From contig CAJODM010000006.1 in NCBI GenBank assembly GCA_905233755.1, positions 52,840 to 116,839 of the forward strand: a stretch of 64,000 bases of DNA, in the 5' to 3' direction. Below the pieces are notes generated by a model. It made no database searches. It worked only from the letters and a program-made list of their open reading frames with translations, and had not been told where the DNA came from. The stretch is from an uncultured Ruminococcus sp. Lineage in GTDB: Bacteria; Bacillota; Clostridia; Oscillospirales; Acutalibacteraceae. Shown here one piece after another: positions 25,922-33,501 of the stretch. The translations under genes and the position numbers were made by a program. Within the stretch, counting starts at the first letter, position 1. Each line of letters begins with the position of its first letter.

Positions 25922-26481
25922 CTATGGAACAAGCGCGGCAGACGCCGCCGTTTCTTCTTATTATTCTTATTGAGAAATTTGCTGCAATCATAAAGCGGGT
26001 TCAGCGGTCGCGTACTCACCGGGAACCGTCGATCCTCGCGCTCTTTGATCAGCGCGATGAATTCTTCCTTGCTGCTCGATGCGATCAGCCGTGCGGTGAA
26101 GTCGGTGTCCAGCAGCAGCCGCTGCAGGCGGGTTCGCAGCATCAGATGCTCGTCCGTATCCTTGTCGCCCGCGATCAGGAAGATGAGCCGCACCGGACGC
26201 TTGTCGGGAGCGTTGAACGGCACGCCGTCCTTCACCGTGACGACCGTGATCCTCGGCGATGCCAGATCGTGACAACGGGCATAGGGGATCGCGATGCGTC
26301 CCGACATGGCGGTGCTTCCCTGATTCTCCCGCTCGTTGACGGCATGCCGAAAGCTGTCCATATCACGGATGCCGCCGCTGTCCCGCTGCAGCCGGATGAG
26401 CCGCTCGATCGCCTCATCCTTATCGCTCAGCTCGGCGGCGATCTCGATATTGTCCTCTGTGATCAGATCCGATATCCTCAT
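25903..26481 (-). CDS. PTS EIIA-like (EIIA-Ntr/fructose type) protein with His replaced by Tyr
   Basis: A 192-residue single-domain protein related to fructose/nitrogen EIIA (SDKDEAIERLIRL, then the strand pattern ITVVTVKDG). In active proteins the phosphorylated His lies in G-x-A-I-P-H; here the motif is RIAIPYARCHD, so Tyr67 replaces it, with His71 nearby. Phosphoryl transfer is therefore doubtful and a sensory role is more likely. The C-terminal tail is very basic (NKKKRRRLP, FHRKKRDG). Start at ATG 26481 fits domain boundaries; the longer frame is not supported. Confidence 0.75.
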   Translation of the reverse strand: MRISDLITEDNIEIAAELSDKDEAIERLIRLQRDSGGIRDMDSFRHAVNERENQGSTAMSGRIAIPYARCHDLASPRITVVTVKDGVPFNAPDKRPVRLIFLIAGDKDTDEHLMLRTRLQRLLLDTDFTARLIASSSKEEFIALIKEREDRRFPVSTRPLNPLYDCSKFLNKNNKKKRRRLPRLFHRKKRDG

Positions 26482-26515
26482 ACCGCTAGTATGCGTCGCC
26501 AGAGGTTCCTTATGC

Positions 26516-26544
26516 TTGACGCGACGGGTGAATTTTGATACAAT
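26516..26544 (+). promoter_or_regulatory. Promoter giving a likely leaderless pfkB-family mRNA
   Basis: TTGACG (26516-26521), 17-nt spacer, TACAAT (26539-26544). The usual start point, 6-8 nt downstream, falls on the ATG at 26551. Confidence 0.7.
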
Positions 26545-26550
26545 ACCGGC

Positions 26551-27435
26551 ATGAGCAAGATTTTTGTTTGCGGGCTTGTGAACCTCGAGACCGACTGTGC
26601 TGTCGACGGGTTTCCGATATCCTACAGCCCGGTGGACTACAACTTCTATGGGATCCGATCCGTTGCGTCGGGCGTCGGGCTGAACGTCTCGCTCGCGCTC
26701 TCGACGCTCTCGGACGAGGTCACGCTGATGAGCTATGCGGCGAATGACGCCGCCGGAGCGGTGATCCGCGAGGCGGTGCGCTCCATAGCGCGTCCGGTGC
26801 TGCTGCCGTGCGCTCAGACGCCCCAGTCCTGTGTTCTCTTCGACCATTCCGGAGCGCGTCGCGTCTATACCGACCTCAAGGATATGCAAGAGCGCGCACT
26901 GTTGGAAGAGGACTTTCGCCCCTATGCCGACGCCGACGCCTATGTTATCTGCAATATCAACTTCGCGCGGCCGCTGTTGACGCCGGCGTGCGCGACCGGA
27001 CGACCGGTGTTCACCGATGTGCACTGTCTGTCTGATGTGCACGACCCCTATAACGCCGACTTCATGCGTGCTGCCGATGTGCTGTTCATGAGTAACGAGC
27101 ATATCCGCGGGACAGAGGAGTACTTTGTGCGGGCGATCTCAGCCACCTATCCGCCCTCGGTTATTGTCGTCGGGATGGGCGCGGACGGCGCGCTGCTGTA
27201 CGAGCGAAAGGATGATCGGTTCACCCATATACCGGCGATGCACCTCTCAAGGGTGGTGAATACCGTCGGTGCGGGTGACGCGCTGTTCTCGGCGTTCACC
27301 CATTTCTTCCTGAAAGGGGAGCCGCCCGCGCGTGCGCTGACGCTTGCGACCGCGTTCGCATCCGTGAAGATCGGCTGCTCGGGCGCGTCGAACGGATTTC
27401 TCTCCGAGACAGAGCTATATCAACGGTTATATTAA
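26551..27435 (+). CDS. PfkB-family carbohydrate kinase
   Basis: A 294-residue ribokinase-like kinase starting MSKIFVCGLVNLETDC. It has the family signature NTVGAGDALFSAF near residue 237, with the catalytic Asp, and FTDVHCLSDVHD in the middle. The substrate (sugar, nucleoside or sugar phosphate) cannot be read off. The promoter -10 ends 6 nt before the ATG and there is no upstream ribosome site, so translation is probably leaderless. The divergent EIIA-like gene may be functionally linked. Confidence 0.85.
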   Translation: MSKIFVCGLVNLETDCAVDGFPISYSPVDYNFYGIRSVASGVGLNVSLALSTLSDEVTLMSYAANDAAGAVIREAVRSIARPVLLPCAQTPQSCVLFDHSGARRVYTDLKDMQERALLEEDFRPYADADAYVICNINFARPLLTPACATGRPVFTDVHCLSDVHDPYNADFMRAADVLFMSNEHIRGTEEYFVRAISATYPPSVIVVGMGADGALLYERKDDRFTHIPAMHLSRVVNTVGAGDALFSAFTHFFLKGEPPARALTLATAFASVKIGCSGASNGFLSETELYQRLY

Positions 27436-27440
27436 CAGAC

Positions 27441-27471
27441 GAACCCCTGTCATCGCGACAGGGGTTCATCA
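27441..27471 (+). terminator. Terminator of pfkB-family gene
   Basis: GAACCCCTGTC-ATCGC-GACAGGGGTTC stem, followed by CATCATT; strong stem but weak T-run. Confidence 0.7.
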
Positions 27472-27510
27472 TTGTATAAAAGGAGAAAAACAAAAAACCG
27501 GAAATCAAAT

Positions 27511-28014
27511 TCAGAACACAAAGAAACCGAGCACGCCGACAATAATACCGATAGCAGCACCGCCGATGACGTCGCGCACAAAGTGCACGCCCGCCAGCAC
27601 GCGAACCGCCGCGATCACAGCGGCAATGAACAGCATCACCACGCCCAGGTGAACATTGAGATACAGGAACGCCATCGCGATGATGAACGCCGAGACGGTG
27701 TGTCGGCTGGGAAAGCTCTTGCCGGACGTGGACTTCTCTACGACCGGCGTGAAGTCATACACCTCATACGGGCGTTTCGCGTTGATGATCGCACGAACGA
27801 TCGTCACCATCAGGAACGTACACAGCGGGATCAGCAAGACGCGCAGGAAGCGCTCGCTCAGCACGCCGTCGGTCACAGCGAGGTAGATGAGCTGCAGCGG
27901 ATAGAACACATACATCACTGCCGGCAGGATATCATGCAGCGTCTTGACGATGGTCGAGCGCTTTTTGGTACCGCTGAGGTACGCGCTCATCTCACGATAC
28001 TGTTCCTTTCGCAT
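27511..28014 (-). CDS. PAP2-family membrane phosphatase
   Basis: A 167-residue membrane protein with several transmembrane helices and the three PAP2 phosphatase motifs: INAKRPYEVYDF (K-x6-RP type), FPSRHTVSA (P-SRH) and RVLAGVHFVRDVIGG (R-x5-H-x3-D). Members dephosphorylate lipid phosphates such as undecaprenyl pyrophosphate or phosphatidic acid outside the membrane. Gene reads leftward, ahead of a terminator region shared with pfkB. Substrate is unproven. Confidence 0.85.
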   Translation of the reverse strand: MRKEQYREMSAYLSGTKKRSTIVKTLHDILPAVMYVFYPLQLIYLAVTDGVLSERFLRVLLIPLCTFLMVTIVRAIINAKRPYEVYDFTPVVEKSTSGKSFPSRHTVSAFIIAMAFLYLNVHLGVVMLFIAAVIAAVRVLAGVHFVRDVIGGAAIGIIVGVLGFFVF

Positions 28015-28114
28015 CTTGTCACTTCCTTTCTGTCGTTTTATCGTCCTTCTTGTGATTTGCTGTCATTATTATAACAGCTTTCTGTGTTCGATGGCTGAAC
28101 AAACCGTAACGATT

Positions 28115-29956
28115 TTATGAAGATTTTATGACCGGTTTGTATTTTTCGAACCAGTAATCGAGCTCGATGATATACGCCAACACCTGCGGCGCGCGCATCA
28201 ACTGCCCGTACCACGGGCTTTTGAGCTGATCGGGGTGTTCCATGATATCGGTGACGCCCTCACGGCTCAAGAACACGTTGACCGTCCGTGTGTCGTCGTT
28301 GAGGATCTGACGCACCCGCTTGCTGCACTCGTGCATATACACGGGGTTGTGGGTCTTGGGATATGGGCTCTTCTTGCGATAGACGATATCGCGCGGAAGG
28401 ATATCCTCGAACGCCTTGCGCACGATCCCCTTCTCGCGTCCTGCATATGCCTTGAGCTCCCACGGCATGTTATACGCATAGTCCACCACCCGATAGTCAC
28501 AGAACGGTACCCTGACCTCGAGGCCCGAATACATCGAGCACCTGTCCTTGCGCTCGAGCAGACACTGCATGAACCAGTAGAAGTTCAGCATGAACATCTC
28601 GCGCATCCTTGAGGATAGGGGAGAGTCGGTCGGCAGCTTGTCGGTGCGCCGAACGGTCTCGAGATACTTCTCATGCACATATTCTTCACCACGCTTTAGC
28701 AGCCCATCACGCACCACCTTGCGGCGGGTGCTCTGCTCGCGCGACCACGGAAAACATTCTTCGAACAGGATATCGCGGTTGTGGTACCAGGGATAGCCGC
28801 CGAACAGCTCGTCGGCACATTCGCCCGACAGCGCGACGGTGAAGTCCTCCTTGATCCTTCGGCAGAACAGGAGCAGCGACGAGTCGATGTCCACATATCC
28901 CGGGACATCCCGCGCGTCAACGCTGTCATACAGCGCGTCGACTACGTCCGCGTTGTCGAGGATGACCTCGCGGTGTTCGGCTGCGGTGCTGTCGACCATC
29001 AGATGGATATAGTCATAGTCCGCGTTCGGCTGAAAGAGATTTTTCTCAAAGTACTTTCGGTTATCGACATACTCGACCGAGTAGGTGTGGATTTCCCCAA
29101 GTTTATTTCTTCTATAGAAATTTGCAGCCGTCTGACAGATGATGCTCGAGTCGAGCCCTCCGGACAGAAAGAAGCACAGCGGCACATCCGACACGAGCTG
29201 ACGCTCGATGCTGTCCGTCAGCAGATACCGCACCCGCTCGATGGTCTGCTGTTCGTTATCCTCGTGCTCGCGGGCGGTTAGCCGGTAGTAGTGCCGACGA
29301 CGGAGTATACCGTTCTGATAGATAGCATACTCGCCCGGCAGCAGCTCCTCGATCCCGTCGAAGATCCCGCATCCGGGCGTTCGCGCCGGCGAGAGGAAGA
29401 AGATCTCATACAGTCCCTGTTCCGATATCGTCGGGGTGACGACGCCGCTTTGAAGGATCGCCTTGATCTCGGAGCCGAACACAAACCCGCCGCGATACCG
29501 ATGAAAGAACAGCGGCTTTACCCCGATGCGGTCGCGACAGAGGAACAGCCGCCGCTGCCTGCTCTCATATATCGCGAACGCAAAGATACCGTTGAGCATC
29601 TCTGAGCAGCGCTCACCGTAGCGGCTGTAGAGCTTTAGCACCACCTCGGTATCGCTGTGTCCCTCAAAGGTGTACCCGTCGGCGATGAGCCGATCTCTGA
29701 GCTCGTCGGTGTTGTACAGCTCGCCGTTATAGACGATGGTATAGCTCTCGCGCTCGGTGACAAAGGTCATCGGCTGCTTTCCGTGTTCGATGTCGATGAC
29801 GGCGAGCCGCCGGTGCAGCAGCGCGATATCCCGCTCGACATACGCGCCGTGTTCATCCGGACCGCGCCGCTCTAGCGTTGCGGACATCCGGCTGAGGATA
29901 TCCTCCTTGTCTCTCATATCGTTATCGGTGCTGAACCACCCTGCTATCCCGCACAT
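28115..29956 (-). CDS. asnB: Asparagine synthase (glutamine-hydrolysing)
   Basis: A 613-residue enzyme. MCGIAGWFS fixes the start: Cys2 is the glutaminase nucleophile. The N-terminal glutamine amidotransferase-2 domain (residues 1-190) is followed by the synthase domain with the PPi loop FLSGGLDSSII and SGECADELFGGYPW. It converts aspartate, glutamine and ATP to asparagine. The start lies 35 nt inside the end of ylbJ on the same strand. An AT-rich 22-mer island at 29102-29123 is identical to one in an unrelated gene. Confidence 0.95.
   Translation of the reverse strand: MCGIAGWFSTDNDMRDKEDILSRMSATLERRGPDEHGAYVERDIALLHRRLAVIDIEHGKQPMTFVTERESYTIVYNGELYNTDELRDRLIADGYTFEGHSDTEVVLKLYSRYGERCSEMLNGIFAFAIYESRQRRLFLCRDRIGVKPLFFHRYRGGFVFGSEIKAILQSGVVTPTISEQGLYEIFFLSPARTPGCGIFDGIEELLPGEYAIYQNGILRRRHYYRLTAREHEDNEQQTIERVRYLLTDSIERQLVSDVPLCFFLSGGLDSSIICQTAANFYRRNKLGEIHTYSVEYVDNRKYFEKNLFQPNADYDYIHLMVDSTAAEHREVILDNADVVDALYDSVDARDVPGYVDIDSSLLLFCRRIKEDFTVALSGECADELFGGYPWYHNRDILFEECFPWSREQSTRRKVVRDGLLKRGEEYVHEKYLETVRRTDKLPTDSPLSSRMREMFMLNFYWFMQCLLERKDRCSMYSGLEVRVPFCDYRVVDYAYNMPWELKAYAGREKGIVRKAFEDILPRDIVYRKKSPYPKTHNPVYMHECSKRVRQILNDDTRTVNVFLSREGVTDIMEHPDQLKSPWYGQLMRAPQVLAYIIELDYWFEKYKPVIKSS
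29102..29123 (-). repeat. AT-rich island, identical 22-mer to 22796-22817
   Basis: The complement of this stretch is the same 22 nt as at 22796-22817, on the coding strand of asnB, but in a different reading frame. Confidence 0.6.
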
Positions 29957-31004
29957 ATCTGCCTCCTGTGATGCTCATCAGAAAGCACGCCGATGCTACC
30001 ACCAGCGCGACCGAACCCCATATGGTGGCGGAGACCCCCGCCTGTACCGGTTCGCCGACGGTTGAGAACACGGCAATGCTCTGTGGAAAAATACTGACTA
30101 AAATATATGTCAGTATCGCCGCGATTATACCCGATATAATTCTATATAAGAAGAATAGTGGCTTTTTCACCCGTATCTCTCCCAGCATCGCATATATCTG
30201 AAAGTGGACCGACAGCCCCCCGAACCCGACGAAGAACGCGATGATCCATATCGGATATCGCCCGCACAGCCGGTTGCATCCGGTGGTGATCTCCATCACA
30301 GCAGACAGCACATCGGCGATATCTCCGCTTCCGATGAGCTCTCCCATGACCTCGATCGCCGCCGAGAAGATGACGACCATCCCGCACATCGAGAAGGTCG
30401 CCTTCGATGCGTCCGAGACCGCGTCTACCAGCAGGTTATGTGAACGCTGTGAGCGTGTACGACGGTCGTCGATGCTTGTGGGCTTCATCCTCTGACCGAC
30501 AATGACGGCGGTCGCGAGCGTTGCGGCGGTTTCTGCTATGAGCAGGATGACCCCCGCGCCCCGTGCGTTCAGCAGCGCCGACCCGATATAGTTGACGACA
30601 AATCCCGGCCCCGCGGCCACCGCCATATACGCTGATGCCTCCGCCTCGGCATCGCTCAGGTCTCCTCGTTCGTGCATCGCAGCCGTCACCCGCGCTCCGA
30701 CCGGATATCCGCCGATCATCCCGAGCAGCAGCGGCGACAGGCACGCCCCCGACATCCCGAACACCCGCTTTGTCAGCGGGGTAAGCCAACTGCACAGCCG
30801 CTGGGCAACGCCTGAGCGCACGATCATCGACGATACCGCCATCAGCAGGAACAGCGATGGCACCAGCACCGAGAGACAGAACCCGATCCCATTCTCGATC
30901 CCGCGATAACACGCGGCAGAGTATCGGATGCACAGCCATACCATGACCGCAGACAGGAGCAGGAGGAGGATTACTTTTCCTTTTTCGAAATATAACTTCA
31001 GCAT
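29922..31004 (-). CDS. ylbJ: Sporulation integral membrane protein YlbJ-like (nucleoside-recognition domain)
   Basis: About 360 residues with eight or more transmembrane helices and two gate-type (nucleoside recognition) halves: FLLMAVSSMIVRSG, LLGMIGGYPVGARV, MCGMVVIFSAAIEV, GFGGLSVHFQIYA. YlbJ is sigma-E controlled in Bacillus and needed for normal spore cortex or coat. The longest frame begins at 31043; ATG 31004 is favoured because a GGTGA site precedes it. It lies divergent to yqfCD, another sporulation pair, across a 59-bp gap. Confidence 0.82.
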   Translation of the reverse strand: MLKLYFEKGKVILLLLLSAVMVWLCIRYSAACYRGIENGIGFCLSVLVPSLFLLMAVSSMIVRSGVAQRLCSWLTPLTKRVFGMSGACLSPLLLGMIGGYPVGARVTAAMHERGDLSDAEAEASAYMAVAAGPGFVVNYIGSALLNARGAGVILLIAETAATLATAVIVGQRMKPTSIDDRRTRSQRSHNLLVDAVSDASKATFSMCGMVVIFSAAIEVMGELIGSGDIADVLSAVMEITTGCNRLCGRYPIWIIAFFVGFGGLSVHFQIYAMLGEIRVKKPLFFLYRIISGIIAAILTYILVSIFPQSIAVFSTVGEPVQAGVSATIWGSVALVVASACFLMSITGGRYVRDSRVVQHR

Positions 31005-31017
31005 TTTCGATTCACCG

Positions 31018-31049
31018 GTTAATATATATGCACCCATTCGCATAAAAAT
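31018..31049 (+). promoter_or_regulatory. Possible sigma-E-type promoter for yqfC
   Basis: GTTAATAT (31018-31025), 15 nt, CATAAAAAT (31041-31049), resembling the sigma-E -10 CATACANT. Weak; judged mainly by the sporulation genes on both sides. Confidence 0.3.
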
Positions 31050-31063
31050 AAATCGGTGATTTA

Positions 31064-31315
31064 ATGTCTAGAGAGAAGAAACGAGAGAAGCCCCTGCTGT
31101 CCACCCTTTCTGAGCCGTGCTTCGAGTTCACCGGCAACCGCGAGGTCGTCATCGAGGGCAGCCGCGGGGTGCTGGGATACTCGCCCGAGAACATCCGTGT
31201 GAACACCGCCGCGCTGACGCTGTCGCTGTTCGGCCGCGGGCTGAACCTGCGGTGTATCTCCGACTCGGCGCTGGTGATTGAGGGAGTTATCACCTCGGTC
31301 GAGTTCCATACATGA
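31064..31315 (+). CDS. yqfC: Sporulation protein YqfC
   Basis: An 83-residue protein of the YabP/YqfC family: PCFEFTGNREVVIEGSRGVLGY and IRVNTAALTLSLFGRGLNL. YqfC is a sigma-E-dependent protein of sporulating Bacillota, always next to yqfD. The yqfD start overlaps its stop (ATGA). No other domain is present. Confidence 0.88.
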   Translation: MSREKKREKPLLSTLSEPCFEFTGNREVVIEGSRGVLGYSPENIRVNTAALTLSLFGRGLNLRCISDSALVIEGVITSVEFHT

Positions 31316-32532
31316 GGCGGCCGATGCTCATCGGGATGGTGCGCTATCTCAGGGGTTTTGTCACCTTCGAGATATGCGGTCGATATCCCGAACGATTCCT
31401 GAATATCGCGCTGCGCTCGCATGTGACAATATGGGGTACCCGCCGCGAACAGGAGCGGCTTTTTGCATCTATGTACGCCGCTGATTACCGCAGGATCCGA
31501 GGGCTTGCGCGACGCAGCGAGGTACGGCTGCGGATCGTCGAACGACAGGGGATGCCGGTGCTCTTGCATCGATATCAAAGCAGGGTCGGCGTCGCTGTCG
31601 GCGGATTGATGTTCGCGCTGACGGTATTCGTGATGTCGTTGTTTTTGTGGAGCGTGGATATTACCGGACTCGAGCGTATCAGCGAGAGCGAGCTGCGTGA
31701 TGCGCTGCATTCACACGGGGTCTATGTCGGTGCGTTCCAGCCCGGGCTCGACTATCCGACGATCGCGCGTGAGATGATGCTCGATATCGACGAGATCGGT
31801 TGGATGGCGATCAACGTGCGCGCGTCATCCGCGTCGGTCGAGGTAAAGGAGGAACAGCCAGCCCCAGACGTGACCGATACGAGCGTCCCCGCTAACATCA
31901 AGGCGTCGTGTGACGGCACCATCGTCGAGATGCGCGTGGGCGAGGGGCTGAGCTATATTACCGAGGGGTCGGGGGTGGTCGCCGGTCAGCTTCTGGTCGG
32001 CGGGGTGATGACCGATGACCTCGGCGGGGTTCGGCTGGTGCGCTCGAGCGCCGAGATCCTCGCCCGCACTCACCGCACCGCGTCGTTCTCGCTCGGGCGG
32101 GATGAGCGGATGATGCTGCCGACCGGCGAGCGAAGCGAGCGGCTGCGGGTCCGGTTCCTGACGCTGGAGCTGCCCCTGACAGCGCACGGGGTGGACAGCG
32201 AGTATGCCGTCGTGCGGCGACGTACCGAAAGCCCCGTATTCCATGATTCGACCATGCCTATGGCGCTCCTGCGCGAGTCGGTCACTGCGCTCTCGGTCCA
32301 ATCGGTCGAGCGGGATGATAATTCTAAGAAAGAAATATTAGCCAAATACTCCGACCTGTACGAGGCGTTCGTTCTGTCCTCATGCACGGTCGAGAAGCGT
32401 ACCTATCAAGCTGCGGCAGATGATACAATGACGGTTGACTACACCTGTATCGAGGACATCGCCGTGACCGAGGAGATCGGCACCGACGAGAACACCGACC
32501 GGCTGCCCGCTCGCGCTCGTTCTGACGAATAA
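31312..32532 (+). CDS. yqfD: Sporulation protein YqfD
   Basis: A 406-residue protein. Residues 1-90 are cytoplasmic, one transmembrane helix follows (GLMFALTVFVMSLFLWS), and the rest is extracytoplasmic, beginning ITGLERISESELRDAL. This matches YqfD of endospore formers; its function in engulfment or coat assembly is not settled. It is coupled to yqfC by a 4-nt overlap. An AT-rich island lies at 32320-32337. Confidence 0.87.
   Translation: MRRPMLIGMVRYLRGFVTFEICGRYPERFLNIALRSHVTIWGTRREQERLFASMYAADYRRIRGLARRSEVRLRIVERQGMPVLLHRYQSRVGVAVGGLMFALTVFVMSLFLWSVDITGLERISESELRDALHSHGVYVGAFQPGLDYPTIAREMMLDIDEIGWMAINVRASSASVEVKEEQPAPDVTDTSVPANIKASCDGTIVEMRVGEGLSYITEGSGVVAGQLLVGGVMTDDLGGVRLVRSSAEILARTHRTASFSLGRDERMMLPTGERSERLRVRFLTLELPLTAHGVDSEYAVVRRRTESPVFHDSTMPMALLRESVTALSVQSVERDDNSKKEILAKYSDLYEAFVLSSCTVEKRTYQAAADDTMTVDYTCIEDIAVTEEIGTDENTDRLPARARSDE
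32320..32337 (+). repeat. AT-rich coding island
   Basis: AATTCTAAGAAAGAAATA in yqfD, encoding NSKKEI. Same ATTCT...GAAAGAAA core as the islands at 3752, 16880 and 56648. Confidence 0.55.
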
Positions 32533-32535
32533 CAC

Positions 32536-32564
32536 TTGTATTTATCGGCGAGCTGTGATATACT
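32536..32564 (+). promoter_or_regulatory. Sigma-A promoter of ymdB
   Basis: TTGTAT (32536-32541), 17-nt spacer, TATACT (32559-32564). Confidence 0.6.
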
Positions 32565-32598
32565 GATTCTACTTTATGGGATAGAAAGAGGATGCTGT

Positions 32599-33372
32599 TT
32601 GCGCATATTATGTATCGGTGATGTGGTCGGATCGGTCGGGTGTCGGTTTTTGCGCCGGACGATCCCCGCGTTCAAGAAGCTGCACGGGGTTGATCTGACG
32701 ATCTGTAACGGCGAGAATTCTGCCGACGGGAACGGGATCACGCCGCGTTCCGCCGACTTTCTCTTCTCCTCGGGTGTGGATATCATCACGCTGGGGAACC
32801 ACAGCTTTCGTCGGCGCGAGATCTTTGCTTATCTTAACGAGAGCGACTATATCATCCGCCCGCTGAATTTCCCCGAGGCGACAACTCCGGGCAGGGGGCT
32901 CTGTACCGTTGATCTCGGCTATACGCGCGTGTGTGTGTTGAACCTGATGGGACAGCAGTACATTGACGCGGGGCTGGATAACCCCTTTCTGTGTATTGAC
33001 CGCGCGCTGAAATCGGTCGATGCTCCGGTGGTGCTGGTCGACTTTCATGCCGAGGCGACCAGCGAGAAGCGTGCTATGGGATACTACCTCGACGGCAGGG
33101 TATCGGCGGTGTTCGGTACCCATACGCACGTCCAGACGGCGGATGAAGAGGTGCTGCCCCATGGCACCGGTTATATCACGGATCTGGGTATGACCGGCCC
33201 TATCCATTCGGTGATCGGGGTGGACAAGGATATCATTATCCGCCGCTTCACATCGAAGCTCCCCGAGCGGTTTGACTATGCCGATGGGGATTGCAAGCTC
33301 GACTGTGTGATCTTTGACATTGATCATCGCTCCGGCAGATGCACGGACGCGGTGCGGTATGAACTGCGCTGA
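32599..33372 (+). CDS. ymdB: YmdB-type metallophosphoesterase (TIGR00282)
   Basis: A ~257-residue calcineurin-like phosphoesterase starting LRILCIGDVVGSVG from TTG 32599 (AGAGGA site 7 nt upstream). Metal and catalytic motifs: GDVVG, NGENSADG, GNHSF, DFHAEATSEK, GTHTH. YmdB of Bacillus hydrolyses cyclic nucleotides (2',3'- and 3',5'-cNMPs) and affects cell-fate decisions; the substrate here is inferred by family. The gene has its own promoter after yqfCD. Confidence 0.88.
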   Translation: MRILCIGDVVGSVGCRFLRRTIPAFKKLHGVDLTICNGENSADGNGITPRSADFLFSSGVDIITLGNHSFRRREIFAYLNESDYIIRPLNFPEATTPGRGLCTVDLGYTRVCVLNLMGQQYIDAGLDNPFLCIDRALKSVDAPVVLVDFHAEATSEKRAMGYYLDGRVSAVFGTHTHVQTADEEVLPHGTGYITDLGMTGPIHSVIGVDKDIIIRRFTSKLPERFDYADGDCKLDCVIFDIDHRSGRCTDAVRYELR

Positions 33373-33430
33373 TTTAGTATTATTCACCAATATCTGGGAT
33401 TATCGTCTGTGCTTTTTGTATAGAAAAAGC

Positions 33431-33459
33431 TTGCTTATTTTTTCATTTTGGTATATAAT
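33431..33459 (+). promoter_or_regulatory. Sigma-A promoter of fakA
   Basis: TTGCTT (33431-33436), 17-nt spacer, TATAAT (33454-33459). Confidence 0.75.
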
Positions 33460-33501
33460 ACAATGATGTAATATCCTGTAAATTTAAAGGAAGTGTTTAC
33501 G

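Noticed and set aside
26482..27102. N-terminal extension of the EIIA-like gene (frame open to 27102)
   Set aside because: It runs through the divergent PfkB gene and its promoter; domain homology starts at ATG 26481.
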